From positions 1-9,607 of the forward strand of contig JAEWJG010000419.1 in assembly GCA_023386675.1 (NCBI GenBank): 9,607 bases of DNA, in the 5' to 3' direction. This DNA is from Actinomycetes bacterium. Lineage in GTDB: Bacteria > Actinomycetota > Actinomycetes > Actinomycetales > Microbacteriaceae. Below are positions 1 through 6,441 of the stretch, in pieces (positions within the stretch are counted from its first letter, which is position 1; every line of letters starts with the position of its first letter). Under the pieces are notes generated by a model that saw only the letters and a program-made list of their open reading frames with translations, was not told the DNA's origin and made no database searches. Position numbers and translations under genes: made by a program.

Positions 1-1016
1 TTGTCCTTGTTGAACACGAACGGGTCGCCGAGCAGCACGGTCGCGTTGTCGCCGACGGTGAACTTGCCGAGCTTGCCCGCCTCGAAGGTCTCGCCCTTCT
101 TGCCTGTGATCTTGCCGTCGATCAGCGCCTTGGCGGTGAAGGCGGCGAGGTAGCCGAGGTCCTCGGGGTTCCACAGCGCGAACTCGTCGACGGTGCCGTC
201 TTTGACGTACTCGCGCATCTGGTTCGGGGTTCCGAGGCCGGTCAGCTTGACCTTGCCCTTGGCGTTCGAGGTCGAGAGGTAGCGCGCGGCTGCCGCGATG
301 CCGACCGTGGTGGGCGAGATGATGCCCTTCAGGTTCGGGTGCGTCTGCAGCAGCGCCGCCGTCTTGTCGAACGACGTCTGGTCGTCGTCGTTGCCGTAGA
401 CGGTGTCCACCAGCTTGATGTTCGGGTGGTCCTTCGCCAGGTCCTTCTTCATCAGCTCGATCCAGGCGTTCTGGTTCGTCGCGTTCGCGGCGGCGGAGAG
501 GATGGCGACCTCGCCGCTGTCGCCGATCTCCTTGGCGATCGTGTCGACCTGCACCTTGGCGATGCCGTCGGCGGTGGCCTGGTTGACGAAGATGTCACGG
601 TACTTGGCGTCGGTGTCGGAGTCGAAGGTCACGATCTTCGTGCCGGCCGACTTCGCCTGGGTCAGCGCAGAGCCGAGCGCGGTCGGGTCGTTCGCCGACA
701 GGACGATCGCGCCGACCTGCTGCTGGGTCAGCGTGTTGATGTAGCTGACCTGCGCATCCGCGGTCGCCGTCGACGGACCGACCTCGTTGTAGGTGCCCTT
801 GAACGACTGGACGGCGGTCTTGCCGCCCTTGTCCGAGGTGTCGAAGTACGGGTTGCCGAGGTTCTTCGGCAGGAAGGTGATCTTGTAGTTCTTGTCGCCG
901 GAGCCGCCGGAGCTGCCGGAGCCGCTGGAGCAGCCGGTGACGGCGAGGGCGACGGCGACCACGCCGGCGCCGAGGGCGATCAGGCGCTTGGTGCGGCGGG
1001 AGGTGGAGGGCAACAT
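1..1016 (-). CDS. rhaS: Rhamnose-type sugar ABC transporter, substrate-binding lipoprotein (3' end cut by window)
   Basis: This is the extracellular sugar-binding lipoprotein of the CUT2 importer encoded just upstream. It should capture the sugar outside the membrane and deliver it to the two permeases. The visible 338 residues open with a basic n-region (RRTKR), a hydrophobic stretch, and a lipobox ending VTGC with the acylated Cys at residue 29, followed by a Ser/Gly linker (30-40). The rest is a periplasmic-binding-protein type 1 fold. It contains FLPKNLGNPYF (48-58), FDSD (131-134), NQNAWIELMK (181-190), SPTTVG (234-239) and LGTPNQMREYVKDGTV (261-276) then FALWNP (279-284). As I recall the family, these are typical of RhaS rather than ribose, xylose or AI-2 binders. 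The ATG at 1016 has GAAAGGA six bases upstream (1023-1029). The gene lies 51 bases after the second permease. It runs off the left edge, probably lacking only a few residues. The family is certain; rhamnose as substrate is likely. Confidence 0.85.
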   Translation of the reverse strand, partial: MLPSTSRRTKRLIALGAGVVAVALAVTGCSSGSGSSGGSGDKNYKITFLPKNLGNPYFDTSDKGGKTAVQSFKGTYNEVGPSTATADAQVSYINTLTQQQVGAIVLSANDPTALGSALTQAKSAGTKIVTFDSDTDAKYRDIFVNQATADGIAKVQVDTIAKEIGDSGEVAILSAAANATNQNAWIELMKKDLAKDHPNIKLVDTVYGNDDDQTSFDKTAALLQTHPNLKGIISPTTVGIAAAARYLSTSNAKGKVKLTGLGTPNQMREYVKDGTVDEFALWNPEDLGYLAAFTAKALIDGKITGKKGETFEAGKLGKFTVGDNATVLLGDPFVFNKD

Positions 1017-1067
1017 CGTTGTTCCTTTCGGGGTGGGTGGATGCAGGTGGTGCGTTGGTGCGGCGCG

Positions 1068-2108
1068 CTACGACGCGGTGCGTCGGCGGCGCGCCCGGGC
1101 GCCGCGCGCCCAGGAGAGGAGGCGCGGCGAGAGGACGGACAGGATGAGGAGGACGCCGGTGATGATGTTGATGGCGTCGGAGCTGACGTTCGCCAGCCGG
1201 AGGGCGCTCTGCAGCACGCCGATCAGGAGCACGCCGGCAACGACGCCGCCCATCGCGCCCTTGCCGCCGAAGATCGAGACGCCGCCGAGGAGCACCGCCG
1301 CGATCACCGAGAGCTCGAGGCCGACCGCGTTGTCGCCGCGGGCGCTGCCGTAGCGGAGCGTCCAGTAGAGCCCGGCCAGCGCCGAGATCAGGCCGGTGAG
1401 CAGGAACGCGATGAACTTCGTCCGCGCGACGTTGACGCCCGAGAAGGCGGCGGTCTCCGAGCTCAGCCCCAGGGCGAACAGCCCGCGGCCGTACGGCGTC
1501 GCATGCAGGATGACCGCGAACACGATGATCAGCACGACGACGAGCACCATCACGACCGGGATGCCGGAGGTGCCGAACCGCTGCTGCGAGAGGTTCTGCC
1601 AGAAGAACGGGAAGTCGGTGATCGCCGTCGTGCCGAGCAGCCCGACCGCGATGCCGCGGAAGAGCGCGAGCGTTCCGATCGTCACCGCGAGCGACGGGAG
1701 GCCGACGACCGTGACCAGGAAGCCGTTGACCGCGCCGCAGACGAGCCCGACCGCGAGGCAGGCGACGAACGCCGCCTCGATCGGCCAGCCGGCCTTGGTC
1801 AGCACGCCGAGGAGGACGCTGCTGAGGCCGAGCACGCTCGCCACCGAGAGGTCGATCTCGCCGGAGACGATGACGAAGGTCATCGGCAGCGCGATCATGA
1901 GGATGGGCGTCACATCCAGCAGCAGGAAGCCCAGGGTGACCGGCGTACCGAAGTTCTGCACGGTGGCGGACGCCACGACGGCGACGATGATGAGCGCGGC
2001 GACGACCGCGGACTCGCGGGTCAGCAGCCAGCGCTGCCACAGCGGGCGGCTGTAGTCGGGGTAAGTGCGCGCTTGCGCGGCGGTGGTGGGCACCCGGGTG
2101 TCGGTCAC
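1068..2108 (-). CDS. rhaQ: Sugar ABC transporter permease, second (RhaQ-like)
   Basis: Inner-membrane permease of the CUT2 sugar importer (BPD_transp_2 family), pairing with the preceding permease to form the translocation channel. The 346-residue product is mostly hydrophobic, with about eight to ten probable membrane segments between residues 33 and 330. It carries the family motif GEIDLSVASVLGLSS (83-97) and the glycine-rich GLELSVIAAVLLGGVSIFGG (263-282). The tail is very basic (ARGARARRRR), which suits a cytoplasmic C-terminus. The open frame continues far upstream, but the real start is taken as GTG at 2108. It overlaps the TGA of the upstream permease as GTGA and has GGAGG at 2116-2120, seven bases before it. 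The stop is TAG at 1068-1070. The P/Q letter is assigned by operon order, as in rhizobial rhaTPQ; the two permeases cannot be told apart by sequence alone. Confidence 0.9.
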   Translation of the reverse strand: MTDTRVPTTAAQARTYPDYSRPLWQRWLLTRESAVVAALIIVAVVASATVQNFGTPVTLGFLLLDVTPILMIALPMTFVIVSGEIDLSVASVLGLSSVLLGVLTKAGWPIEAAFVACLAVGLVCGAVNGFLVTVVGLPSLAVTIGTLALFRGIAVGLLGTTAITDFPFFWQNLSQQRFGTSGIPVVMVLVVVLIIVFAVILHATPYGRGLFALGLSSETAAFSGVNVARTKFIAFLLTGLISALAGLYWTLRYGSARGDNAVGLELSVIAAVLLGGVSIFGGKGAMGGVVAGVLLIGVLQSALRLANVSSDAINIITGVLLILSVLSPRLLSWARGARARRRRTAS

Positions 2109-3142
2109 GCGGCGACCTCCCTTTCGGCGACGAGGCGGCGGGAGAGCCGCAGGGCGAGCAGGCGGTCGAGGACGATGGCGCCGATGATCAGCACGCCGAC
2201 CACGGCCTGCTGCCAGAAGTCCTGGATCCCGAGGATGGGGAGCGCCCGGTTGATGGTGAGCAGCAGCACGGCGCCGAGCACCGCTCCGTACACCGATCCG
2301 CTGCCGCCGAAAATCGCGACGCCGCCGATGACCGCAGCGCCGACCGCCTGCAGCTCGAGGCCGGTGCCGGTCTGCGAGCTGACGGTGCCGTAGCGGGCCA
2401 CGAACAGCACGCCGGCCAAGCCCGCAGTGGCGCCGGACAGGACGAACGCGGAGAGGACGCGTCGCGTCACCTTCAGGCCGTACAGCTCGGCGGCGGCCGG
2501 GTCGGAGCCGATCGCGTAGAGCTCGCGGCCGCCGCGGCGGTTGCGCAGGTACCAGCCCGCGACGAGCATGACGATCACGGCGAGGATGGTGAGGTACGGG
2601 ATGCTGAGCAACGATCCCGTCCCGAGTCCGAGGAACGCCGAGGGCACGTCGCCCGCGTTGATCCGGTTGCTGCCGGCCCACAGCACGTCGATGCCGCGGT
2701 AGGCGTACAGCGTGCCGAGGGTGATGACCAGCGCTGGGACCTTCCCGAACGCGACGAGCGCGCCGTTGATCAGGCCGAGCACCGCGCCCGCGAGCGCGCC
2801 GATCAGGAACACCGCGACGATCGGGATGCCCGGGATGTCGGCGAACAGCCGGCCGGTCAGGTAGGCGGTGAGGCCGACGATCGAGCCGACCGACAGATCC
2901 ACGTTGCGGGTGATGATGACGATCGCCTGGCCGATGGCGACCAGCGCCAGGATGGCCGGGGTGAGCAGCAGGTCGCGCCAGCCGTCCGCGCTGAACAGGA
3001 ACGACGGGTTGATCGCCGTCGTCACCGCGATCACCACGAGTATGGCGACCAGGATGCCGGTCTCGCGAGCGCGGACGAACGAGCGCGCCAGGCGGACGCC
3101 CGCGTTCGGGACCTTCTCGGGGGTGAGGGTCGGGGTGGTCAT
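2105..3142 (-). CDS. rhaP: Sugar ABC transporter permease, first (RhaP-like)
   Basis: Membrane permease of the same CUT2 sugar importer, 345 residues, a normal length for the family. The N-terminus is a short hydrophilic lead (1-28) followed by repeated membrane segments from about residue 29 to 328. It has the conserved GQAIVIITRNVDLSVGS (71-87), the cytoplasmic loop GRELYAIGSDPAAAELYGL (205-223) that likely contacts the ATPase, and GLELQAVGAAVIGGVAIFGG (261-280). It is about as similar to its neighbour as paralogous permease pairs usually are. The frame is open well upstream into the ATPase gene, but ATG at 3142 is the evident start. It overlaps the ATPase stop as ATGA, and GGAGGAG (3148-3154) sits five bases before it. 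It ends in GTGA shared with the next permease, so translational coupling through the operon is expected. The symbol is given by order and is not certain. Confidence 0.9.
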   Translation of the reverse strand: MTTPTLTPEKVPNAGVRLARSFVRARETGILVAILVVIAVTTAINPSFLFSADGWRDLLLTPAILALVAIGQAIVIITRNVDLSVGSIVGLTAYLTGRLFADIPGIPIVAVFLIGALAGAVLGLINGALVAFGKVPALVITLGTLYAYRGIDVLWAGSNRINAGDVPSAFLGLGTGSLLSIPYLTILAVIVMLVAGWYLRNRRGGRELYAIGSDPAAAELYGLKVTRRVLSAFVLSGATAGLAGVLFVARYGTVSSQTGTGLELQAVGAAVIGGVAIFGGSGSVYGAVLGAVLLLTINRALPILGIQDFWQQAVVGVLIIGAIVLDRLLALRLSRRLVAEREVAA

Positions 3143-4674
3143 CGCGTCTCCTCCAGCGCGTGGGTGGCCGCGAACATCACGTTCTCGGCGTCGGCGACGG
3201 AGCGGTCGAGCTCGGCCGTGATGCGGCCCTCGCGGACGACGAGCCCCCGGTCCGCCATCCCGAGCACCTCGGGCAGCTCGGACGAGATCATGAGCACGCC
3301 CATCCCCCGCCCGGCGAGCTCGGAGAGGAGGCGGTGCACCTCGGCCTTCGTGCCGACATCGATGCCGCGGGTCGGCTCGTCGATGATGAGGACGCGCGGA
3401 TCGGTGGCGAGCCACTTGCCGAGCACGACCTTCTGCTGGTTGCCGCCGGAGAGCGTCCCGGTGAGCGTGTCGAGCGCGTTGGTCTTGAGCTGGAGGCGGC
3501 TCGCCCAGATGCGCGCCGACTGGTTCTCGGACGTGCTGCGGATGAAACCGAGCTTCGAGAGCTTGGTGCGGATGGCGAGCGTCGAGTTGCGGGCGACCGA
3601 CTCCTCCAGCACCAGCCCCTGCTTGCGGCGGTCCTCGGGGACGAGCGCGAGGCCCGCGGCCATCGCGGCGGTCGGGCGGCGTTTGGGGACCACGCGACCG
3701 TCGACCCGGACGGTGCCGGAGTCGTAGCCGTCGACGCCGAACACCGCGCGGGCGATCTCGCTGCGGCCCGCGCCCACCAGACCCGCCAGCGCGACGATCT
3801 CGCCCGAGCGGACGGTGAAGCTCACGTCGTTGAACACGCCGGGCGAGGTCAGCCCCTCGACGACGAGCAGCGGCTCACCGATCACGGTCTCGGTCTTCGG
3901 GAAGAGCGAGGTCACGTCGCGGCCGACCATGCGGCGGACGATCTCCTCCTCTGTGACGTCGGCCGTCGGGTCCGTCGAGACGTAGGCCCCGTCACGCATG
4001 ACGGTGATCGTGTCGCAGAGCGAGAACACCTCGTCGAAGCGGTGCGAGATGAAGACGATGCCGCGGCCCTCGTCGCGCAGGCTGCGGGCGACGGCGAACA
4101 GGCGCTCGACCTCGACGCCGGAGAGGGCGGCGGTGGGCTCGTCCATGATCAGGAGGCGGGCATCCAGCGAGATGGCCTTCGCGATCTCGATCAGCTGCTG
4201 GTCGGCGATCGACAGGCCCTCGGCGAGGCGGTCGGGGTCGATGTGGACGCCGAGGCGACGGAAGATGCCGACGGCCTCAGCGCGCATCGCCTTGCGGTCG
4301 ATGCGACCCAGGCGGTCGGTGGGCTGGCGGCCCATGAAGATGTTCTCGGTCACCGAGAGGTCCGGGAAGAGCGTCGGCTCCTGGTAGATGACGGCGATGC
4401 CGGCGTTCTTCGCCTCGGCCGTGGTGGTGAAGTCGACCACCGCGCCGCGGAATCGCATCTCGCCGCTGTCGCGCTGGTAGAGGCCGGCGACGATCTTCAC
4501 CAGCGTCGACTTGCCTGCGCCGTTCTCACCGACGAGCGCGTGGATGGACGCCTGCTCGACGAGCAGGTCGGCGCGGCTGAGGGCGATGACCGGGCCGAAG
4601 GCCTTGGCCACGCCGCGGAGTTCGAGGACCGGCGGACCGCCGGCCGGCACTGCCGGTGTTTCGGGGGACGTCAT
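3139..4674 (-). CDS. rhaT: Sugar ABC transporter ATP-binding protein (double ATPase, RhaT/MglA/RbsA type)
   Basis: This energises the importer by ATP hydrolysis at the cytoplasmic face. The 511-residue protein has two fused ATPase domains, as is normal for CUT2 monosaccharide transporters. Domain 1 has Walker A GENGAGKST (49-57), a degenerate signature LSIADQQ (154-160), Walker B LLIMDEPT (174-181) and H-loop ISHR (209-212). Domain 2 has a degenerate Walker A, GLVGAGRSE (298-306), lacking the Lys. It also has a canonical signature LSGGNQQK (408-415), Walker B VLIIDEPTRGIDVG (428-441), and no H-loop His (SSELPE at 464-469). The asymmetry means one competent composite ATP site, which is usual in this family. 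It is the first gene of the operon. ATG 4674 is preceded by GGAG 13 bases away, a rather long spacing, but no better in-frame start exists. RhaT here means the ABC ATPase, not the E. coli proton symporter of that name. Confidence 0.92.
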   Translation of the reverse strand: MTSPETPAVPAGGPPVLELRGVAKAFGPVIALSRADLLVEQASIHALVGENGAGKSTLVKIVAGLYQRDSGEMRFRGAVVDFTTTAEAKNAGIAVIYQEPTLFPDLSVTENIFMGRQPTDRLGRIDRKAMRAEAVGIFRRLGVHIDPDRLAEGLSIADQQLIEIAKAISLDARLLIMDEPTAALSGVEVERLFAVARSLRDEGRGIVFISHRFDEVFSLCDTITVMRDGAYVSTDPTADVTEEEIVRRMVGRDVTSLFPKTETVIGEPLLVVEGLTSPGVFNDVSFTVRSGEIVALAGLVGAGRSEIARAVFGVDGYDSGTVRVDGRVVPKRRPTAAMAAGLALVPEDRRKQGLVLEESVARNSTLAIRTKLSKLGFIRSTSENQSARIWASRLQLKTNALDTLTGTLSGGNQQKVVLGKWLATDPRVLIIDEPTRGIDVGTKAEVHRLLSELAGRGMGVLMISSELPEVLGMADRGLVVREGRITAELDRSVADAENVMFAATHALEETR

Positions 4675-4702
4675 TGTCGGGACGCTTCTCCATCGAGGCT
4701 TG

Positions 4703-4729
4703 TGAACCGTTTCAAACTGAAACGTTGAA
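4703..4729. promoter_or_regulatory. Tandem LacI-type operators in front of the sugar transporter operon
   Basis: Two near-palindromes sit side by side. TGAACCGTTTCA (4703-4714) matches the ideal LacI-family palindrome TGAAACGTTTCA at 11 of 12 positions when read on the minus strand. TGAAACGTTGAA (4718-4729) matches at 10 of 12. Their centres are 15 bp apart. Together they also form a perfect 7-bp inverted repeat CGTTTCA-AAC-TGAAACG (4708-4724). The central CG fits LacI-family operators, where the hinge helix inserts a Leu at a CpG step. They lie just downstream of the candidate minus-strand promoter and would cover its start site, so simple repression by the divergent LacI-family protein is expected and induction by the sugar is inferred. 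Confidence 0.75.
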
Positions 4730-4732
4730 ATG

Positions 4733-4762
4733 ACCCTGCCAGACGCGAGGGGGCGCCGTCAA
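4733..4762 (-). promoter_or_regulatory. Candidate sigma-70 promoter of the transporter operon
   Basis: On the minus strand, TTGACG (4757-4762) is followed after 18 bases by CAGGGT (4733-4738). These are an excellent -35 and an acceptable actinobacterial -10 hexamer. The start site would fall near 4726, inside the operator block, leaving a leader of about 50 bases to the ATPase ATG. The call rests on sequence match and arrangement only. Confidence 0.55.
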
Positions 4763-4803
4763 GTCCGGAATCGGATCGGCGCGCATTCGTGATGAAACGT
4801 CGG

Positions 4804-4809
4804 TACTAT
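4804..4809 (+). promoter_or_regulatory. Possible -10 element of the LacI-family regulator gene
   Basis: TACTAT lies 28 bases before the regulator ATG and is the only good -10-like hexamer in front of it. No convincing -35 is present at 16-18 bp spacing (the region is GCGCAT). The promoter may therefore be weak or activator-independent with a poor -35. A half-operator TGAAACGT (4793-4800) sits immediately upstream, which could allow weak autoregulation. Confidence 0.35.
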
Positions 4810-4837
4810 TGCGCTACTGCACGATCGAAGGAGCCGT

Positions 4838-5851
4838 ATGCCGTCCGCCAGCGTCAAGGATGTCGCCGCGCTCGCCGGCGTCTCCGTGGGCACGGTCTCC
4901 AACGTGCTCAACCGTCCGGAGCGGGTCTCCGACGCCGTGCTGCAGCGCGTGCAGTCCGCGATCACCGAGCTCGGCTTCGTGCGCAACAACGCAGCGCGCC
5001 AGCTCCGGATGGGCCAGAGCAACGGGATCGGGATGGTCGTGCTCGACGTCGGCAACCCCTTCTTCGCGTCCCTCATCCGCGGCGCCGAGGACCGCGCGGC
5101 CCGCGGCGGCCTCTCCGTGCTGGTCGGCAACTCGGACGAGAACGAGCAGCGTGAGGCCGGCTACCTGACCATGTTCGAGCAGGAGCGCATCCGCGGCGTG
5201 CTGATCTCGCCCGTCGGCGACGCGATCCCCCGGCTGCACCGCCTGCGCGAGCGCGGCATCCCGTCGGTGCTGGTCGACCGCACCAGCGTCGACCGCTCGT
5301 TCAGCTCGGTCGCCGTCGACGACGTGGCGGGCGGGCGGCTCGCCGCCGCGCACCTCGTCGAGCAGGGCTTCCGGCGCGTCGCCTACGCGGGCGGCCCTTT
5401 CGCCATCGACCAGGTCGCCGACCGCTACCGGGGCGCGGACCAGGAGCTGACCGCATCCCTCCCCGGCGCGGCACTGGAGAAGCTCGAGACCGACAGCCTG
5501 ACGATCGAGGGCGGCCGCACGGTCGGCGCGGCCCTCGCGGCGCGGCGGCCCGAGGACCGCCCGGACGCCGTCTTCGCCGCCAACGACCTGGTCGCGATCG
5601 GCCTGCTGCAGACCCTGCTGCAGCACGGCATCCGGGTGCCGGAGGAGGTGGCGCTGATCGGCTACGACGACATCGCCTTCGCGTCGGCGTCGGCCGTGCC
5701 GCTTTCGTCGATCCGGCAGCCCAGCCACGAGATCGGCTCCACCGCGATGGACCTGCTGCTCCAGCTGACCGACCAGCCCGACGCTCCCCCGGTCCACGTC
5801 GAGTTCCAGCCATCCCTCGTCGCCCGCCAGAGCACCGCCCGCCCCGCCTGA
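4838..5851 (+). CDS. LacI-family transcriptional regulator, divergent from the sugar transporter
   Basis: Sugar-responsive DNA-binding repressor, 337 residues, normal family length. The N-terminal helix-turn-helix is VKDVAALAGVSVGTVSNVLN (6-25). The hinge region NNAARQLRMG (50-59) carries Leu56 in the place where LacI/PurR proteins intercalate into the central CpG of the operator. The effector-binding domain follows, with GNPFF (72-76), VDRTS (146-150), DRYRG (195-199), FAANDLVAIG (246-255) and IGYDDIAFA (274-282). These are standard ligand-pocket and core segments. ATG 4838 has AAGGAG four bases before it (4828-4833). The gene is divergent from the transporter operon across a 163-bp region holding matching operators, so it probably represses that operon until the sugar is present. 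If the transporter carries rhamnose, this is the actinobacterial LacI-type rhamnose regulator. The ligand itself cannot be read from the sequence. Confidence 0.93.
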   Translation: MPSASVKDVAALAGVSVGTVSNVLNRPERVSDAVLQRVQSAITELGFVRNNAARQLRMGQSNGIGMVVLDVGNPFFASLIRGAEDRAARGGLSVLVGNSDENEQREAGYLTMFEQERIRGVLISPVGDAIPRLHRLRERGIPSVLVDRTSVDRSFSSVAVDDVAGGRLAAAHLVEQGFRRVAYAGGPFAIDQVADRYRGADQELTASLPGAALEKLETDSLTIEGGRTVGAALAARRPEDRPDAVFAANDLVAIGLLQTLLQHGIRVPEEVALIGYDDIAFASASAVPLSSIRQPSHEIGSTAMDLLLQLTDQPDAPPVHVEFQPSLVARQSTARPA

Positions 5852-5922
5852 CCAGCCCTCTCCGCAACCCACTTCGCAGGATTTTCGAACCCGCTCCGAT
5901 CGAAATTCCTGCCACACTGCCA

Positions 5923-5950
5923 ATCGTCGGAGATTCGAACGACGATCTCC
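5923..5950. repeat. Two interleaved inverted repeats upstream of the three-gene cluster
   Basis: ATCGTCG (5923-5929) pairs perfectly with CGACGAT (5940-5946). GGAGAT (5929-5934) pairs perfectly with ATCTCC (5945-5950). The two pairings overlap and cannot both form as hairpins at once. The palindrome TTCGAA (5934-5939) is inside, and the heptamer TTCGAAC also occurs 50 bp earlier (5884-5890). This could be a regulator-binding site or an RNA structure; no family is recognised. Confidence 0.4.
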
Positions 5951-5961
5951 TTCGATAGCAT
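5934..5961 (+). promoter_or_regulatory. Weak candidate promoter of the three-gene cluster
   Basis: TAGCAT (5956-5961) resembles a -10 box, with TTCGAA (5934-5939) 16 bases upstream as a poor -35. It lies 31 bases before the proposed GTG start and overlaps the inverted repeats, so those repeats could control it. No better promoter is visible in the 141-base gap after the regulator gene. Confidence 0.25.
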
Positions 5962-5978
5962 CGGCGCAGGACCGCGAC

Positions 5979-5983
5979 GGAGG
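5979..5983 (+). promoter_or_regulatory. Ribosome binding site deciding the start of the 100-aa membrane protein
   Basis: GGAGG lies only three bases before ATG 5987 but nine bases before the in-frame GTG 5993. The spacing favours GTG 5993 as the start. ATG 5987, giving two extra residues, remains possible. Confidence 0.5.
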
Positions 5984-5992
5984 GGGATGCGC

Positions 5993-6295
5993 GTGAACGA
6001 GTCGAGGCTGCGACCGAAGGTCGTGCTGTGGTGGGGAATCGGACTGGCGGTGGTGGGGCTGTCGCTGTCGGTGCTGGTGCCGCAGCTGTTTTACAGCGCG
6101 GCTCTGCCCGCGGGCGGCCCCACACCGCTCGACCAGGGGCTGCTCACGATCCTGGATCTCGTCACGCGTATTTTCGCGCAGGGAATCGCCCCGCTCGGGA
6201 TCGGGCTGATTGCAGCCTCCGTCGTCATGACGTACGTCGCCCGGCTCTTCGGCGTCCGGTCGACGCCCACCGAGCACCTGGCGCAGGACCGGTGA
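5993..6295 (+). CDS. Small two-segment membrane protein of unknown function
   Basis: I do not recognise this family. The 100-residue product has a short basic N-terminus (NESRLRPK), a first membrane segment at about 10-32, and a loop rich in Pro, Gly and small residues (33-50). A second membrane segment lies at about 62-84, followed by a polar tail. The layout resembles the many small actinobacterial membrane proteins with both ends in the cytoplasm. GTG 5993 is preferred over ATG 5987 because of Shine-Dalgarno spacing. Its TGA overlaps the GTG of the next gene as GTGA, so it heads a three-gene, translationally coupled cluster. The start lies 141 bases after the LacI-family regulator on the same strand. 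Read-through from that gene is possible, but nothing connects it to sugar uptake. Coding quality is good: GC-rich third positions and no competing reading on the other strand that makes sense. Confidence 0.75.
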   Translation: MNESRLRPKVVLWWGIGLAVVGLSLSVLVPQLFYSAALPAGGPTPLDQGLLTILDLVTRIFAQGIAPLGIGLIAASVVMTYVARLFGVRSTPTEHLAQDR

Positions 6296-6441
6296 CGGCC
6301 GACCCACTGAGCGGCCTCGCGCTCACCGTCACCGTCGGGGCAGCGGTGCTCTACGCGCTCTATTGGACGATCCGCCGCGCCGTCGCCGACGGCCTCCGCG
6401 ACGCCGATCACCGGCGCGACGGCGACGATGGTCCGGCGTGA
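6292..6441 (+). CDS. 49-aa single-span membrane protein between two coupled genes
   Basis: A very short gene, easily missed because the same frame is open well upstream. The start is GTG 6292, which overlaps the previous stop as GTGA. Its own TGA (6439-6441) overlaps the next GTG as GTGA. A weak AGGA precedes the start. The product has one membrane segment (about residues 6-25) ending in an aromatic patch (LYALYW). A positively charged amphipathic stretch follows (TIRRAVADGLRDADHRR), then an acidic tail. The positive-inside rule puts the C-terminus in the cytoplasm. The tail pattern (IR-x-AV-x-x-G-x-x-DA) looks like that of many short Gram-positive membrane peptides, but I know no function. 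The double overlap and the sensible amphipathic layout support a real gene that is co-translated with both neighbours. Confidence 0.65.
   Translation: MTADPLSGLALTVTVGAAVLYALYWTIRRAVADGLRDADHRRDGDDGPA

Noticed and set aside
1086..1115. GC-rich palindromic stretch near the end of the second permease gene, as a possible hairpin
   Set aside because: It encodes the Arg/Ala-rich tail, and its self-complementarity follows from CGC/GCG codons. It lies before the stop and has no T-tract.
339..2393. Long plus-strand open frame (684 codons) opposite the permeases and binding protein
   Set aside because: It lies antisense to clear transporter genes. Its translation is a low-complexity string of Arg, Asp, Glu and Gly typical of the reverse strand of GC-rich genes, with no domain.
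1068..2681. Extended reading of the second permease starting at 2681
   Set aside because: The extra 191 residues are an out-of-frame reading of the upstream permease. GTG 2108 with GGAGG and a GTGA overlap is the real start.
3160..4728. Plus-strand open frame of 522 codons opposite the ATPase gene
   Set aside because: It is an antisense shadow. The ATPase on the other strand has all its motifs, and this translation has only repetitive charged residues.
5883..5940. SOS (LexA) box suggested by TTCGAAC repeats
   Set aside because: The actinobacterial box needs CGAAC-N4-GTTCG. Neither copy has the second half at the right distance.
4814..6307. Minus-strand open frame of 497 codons opposite the LacI-family gene and the first small membrane protein
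   Set aside because: It is an antisense shadow of a well-formed regulator. The composition is Arg/Gly/Ala-rich with no recognisable fold, and it spans an intergenic region without a start signal.
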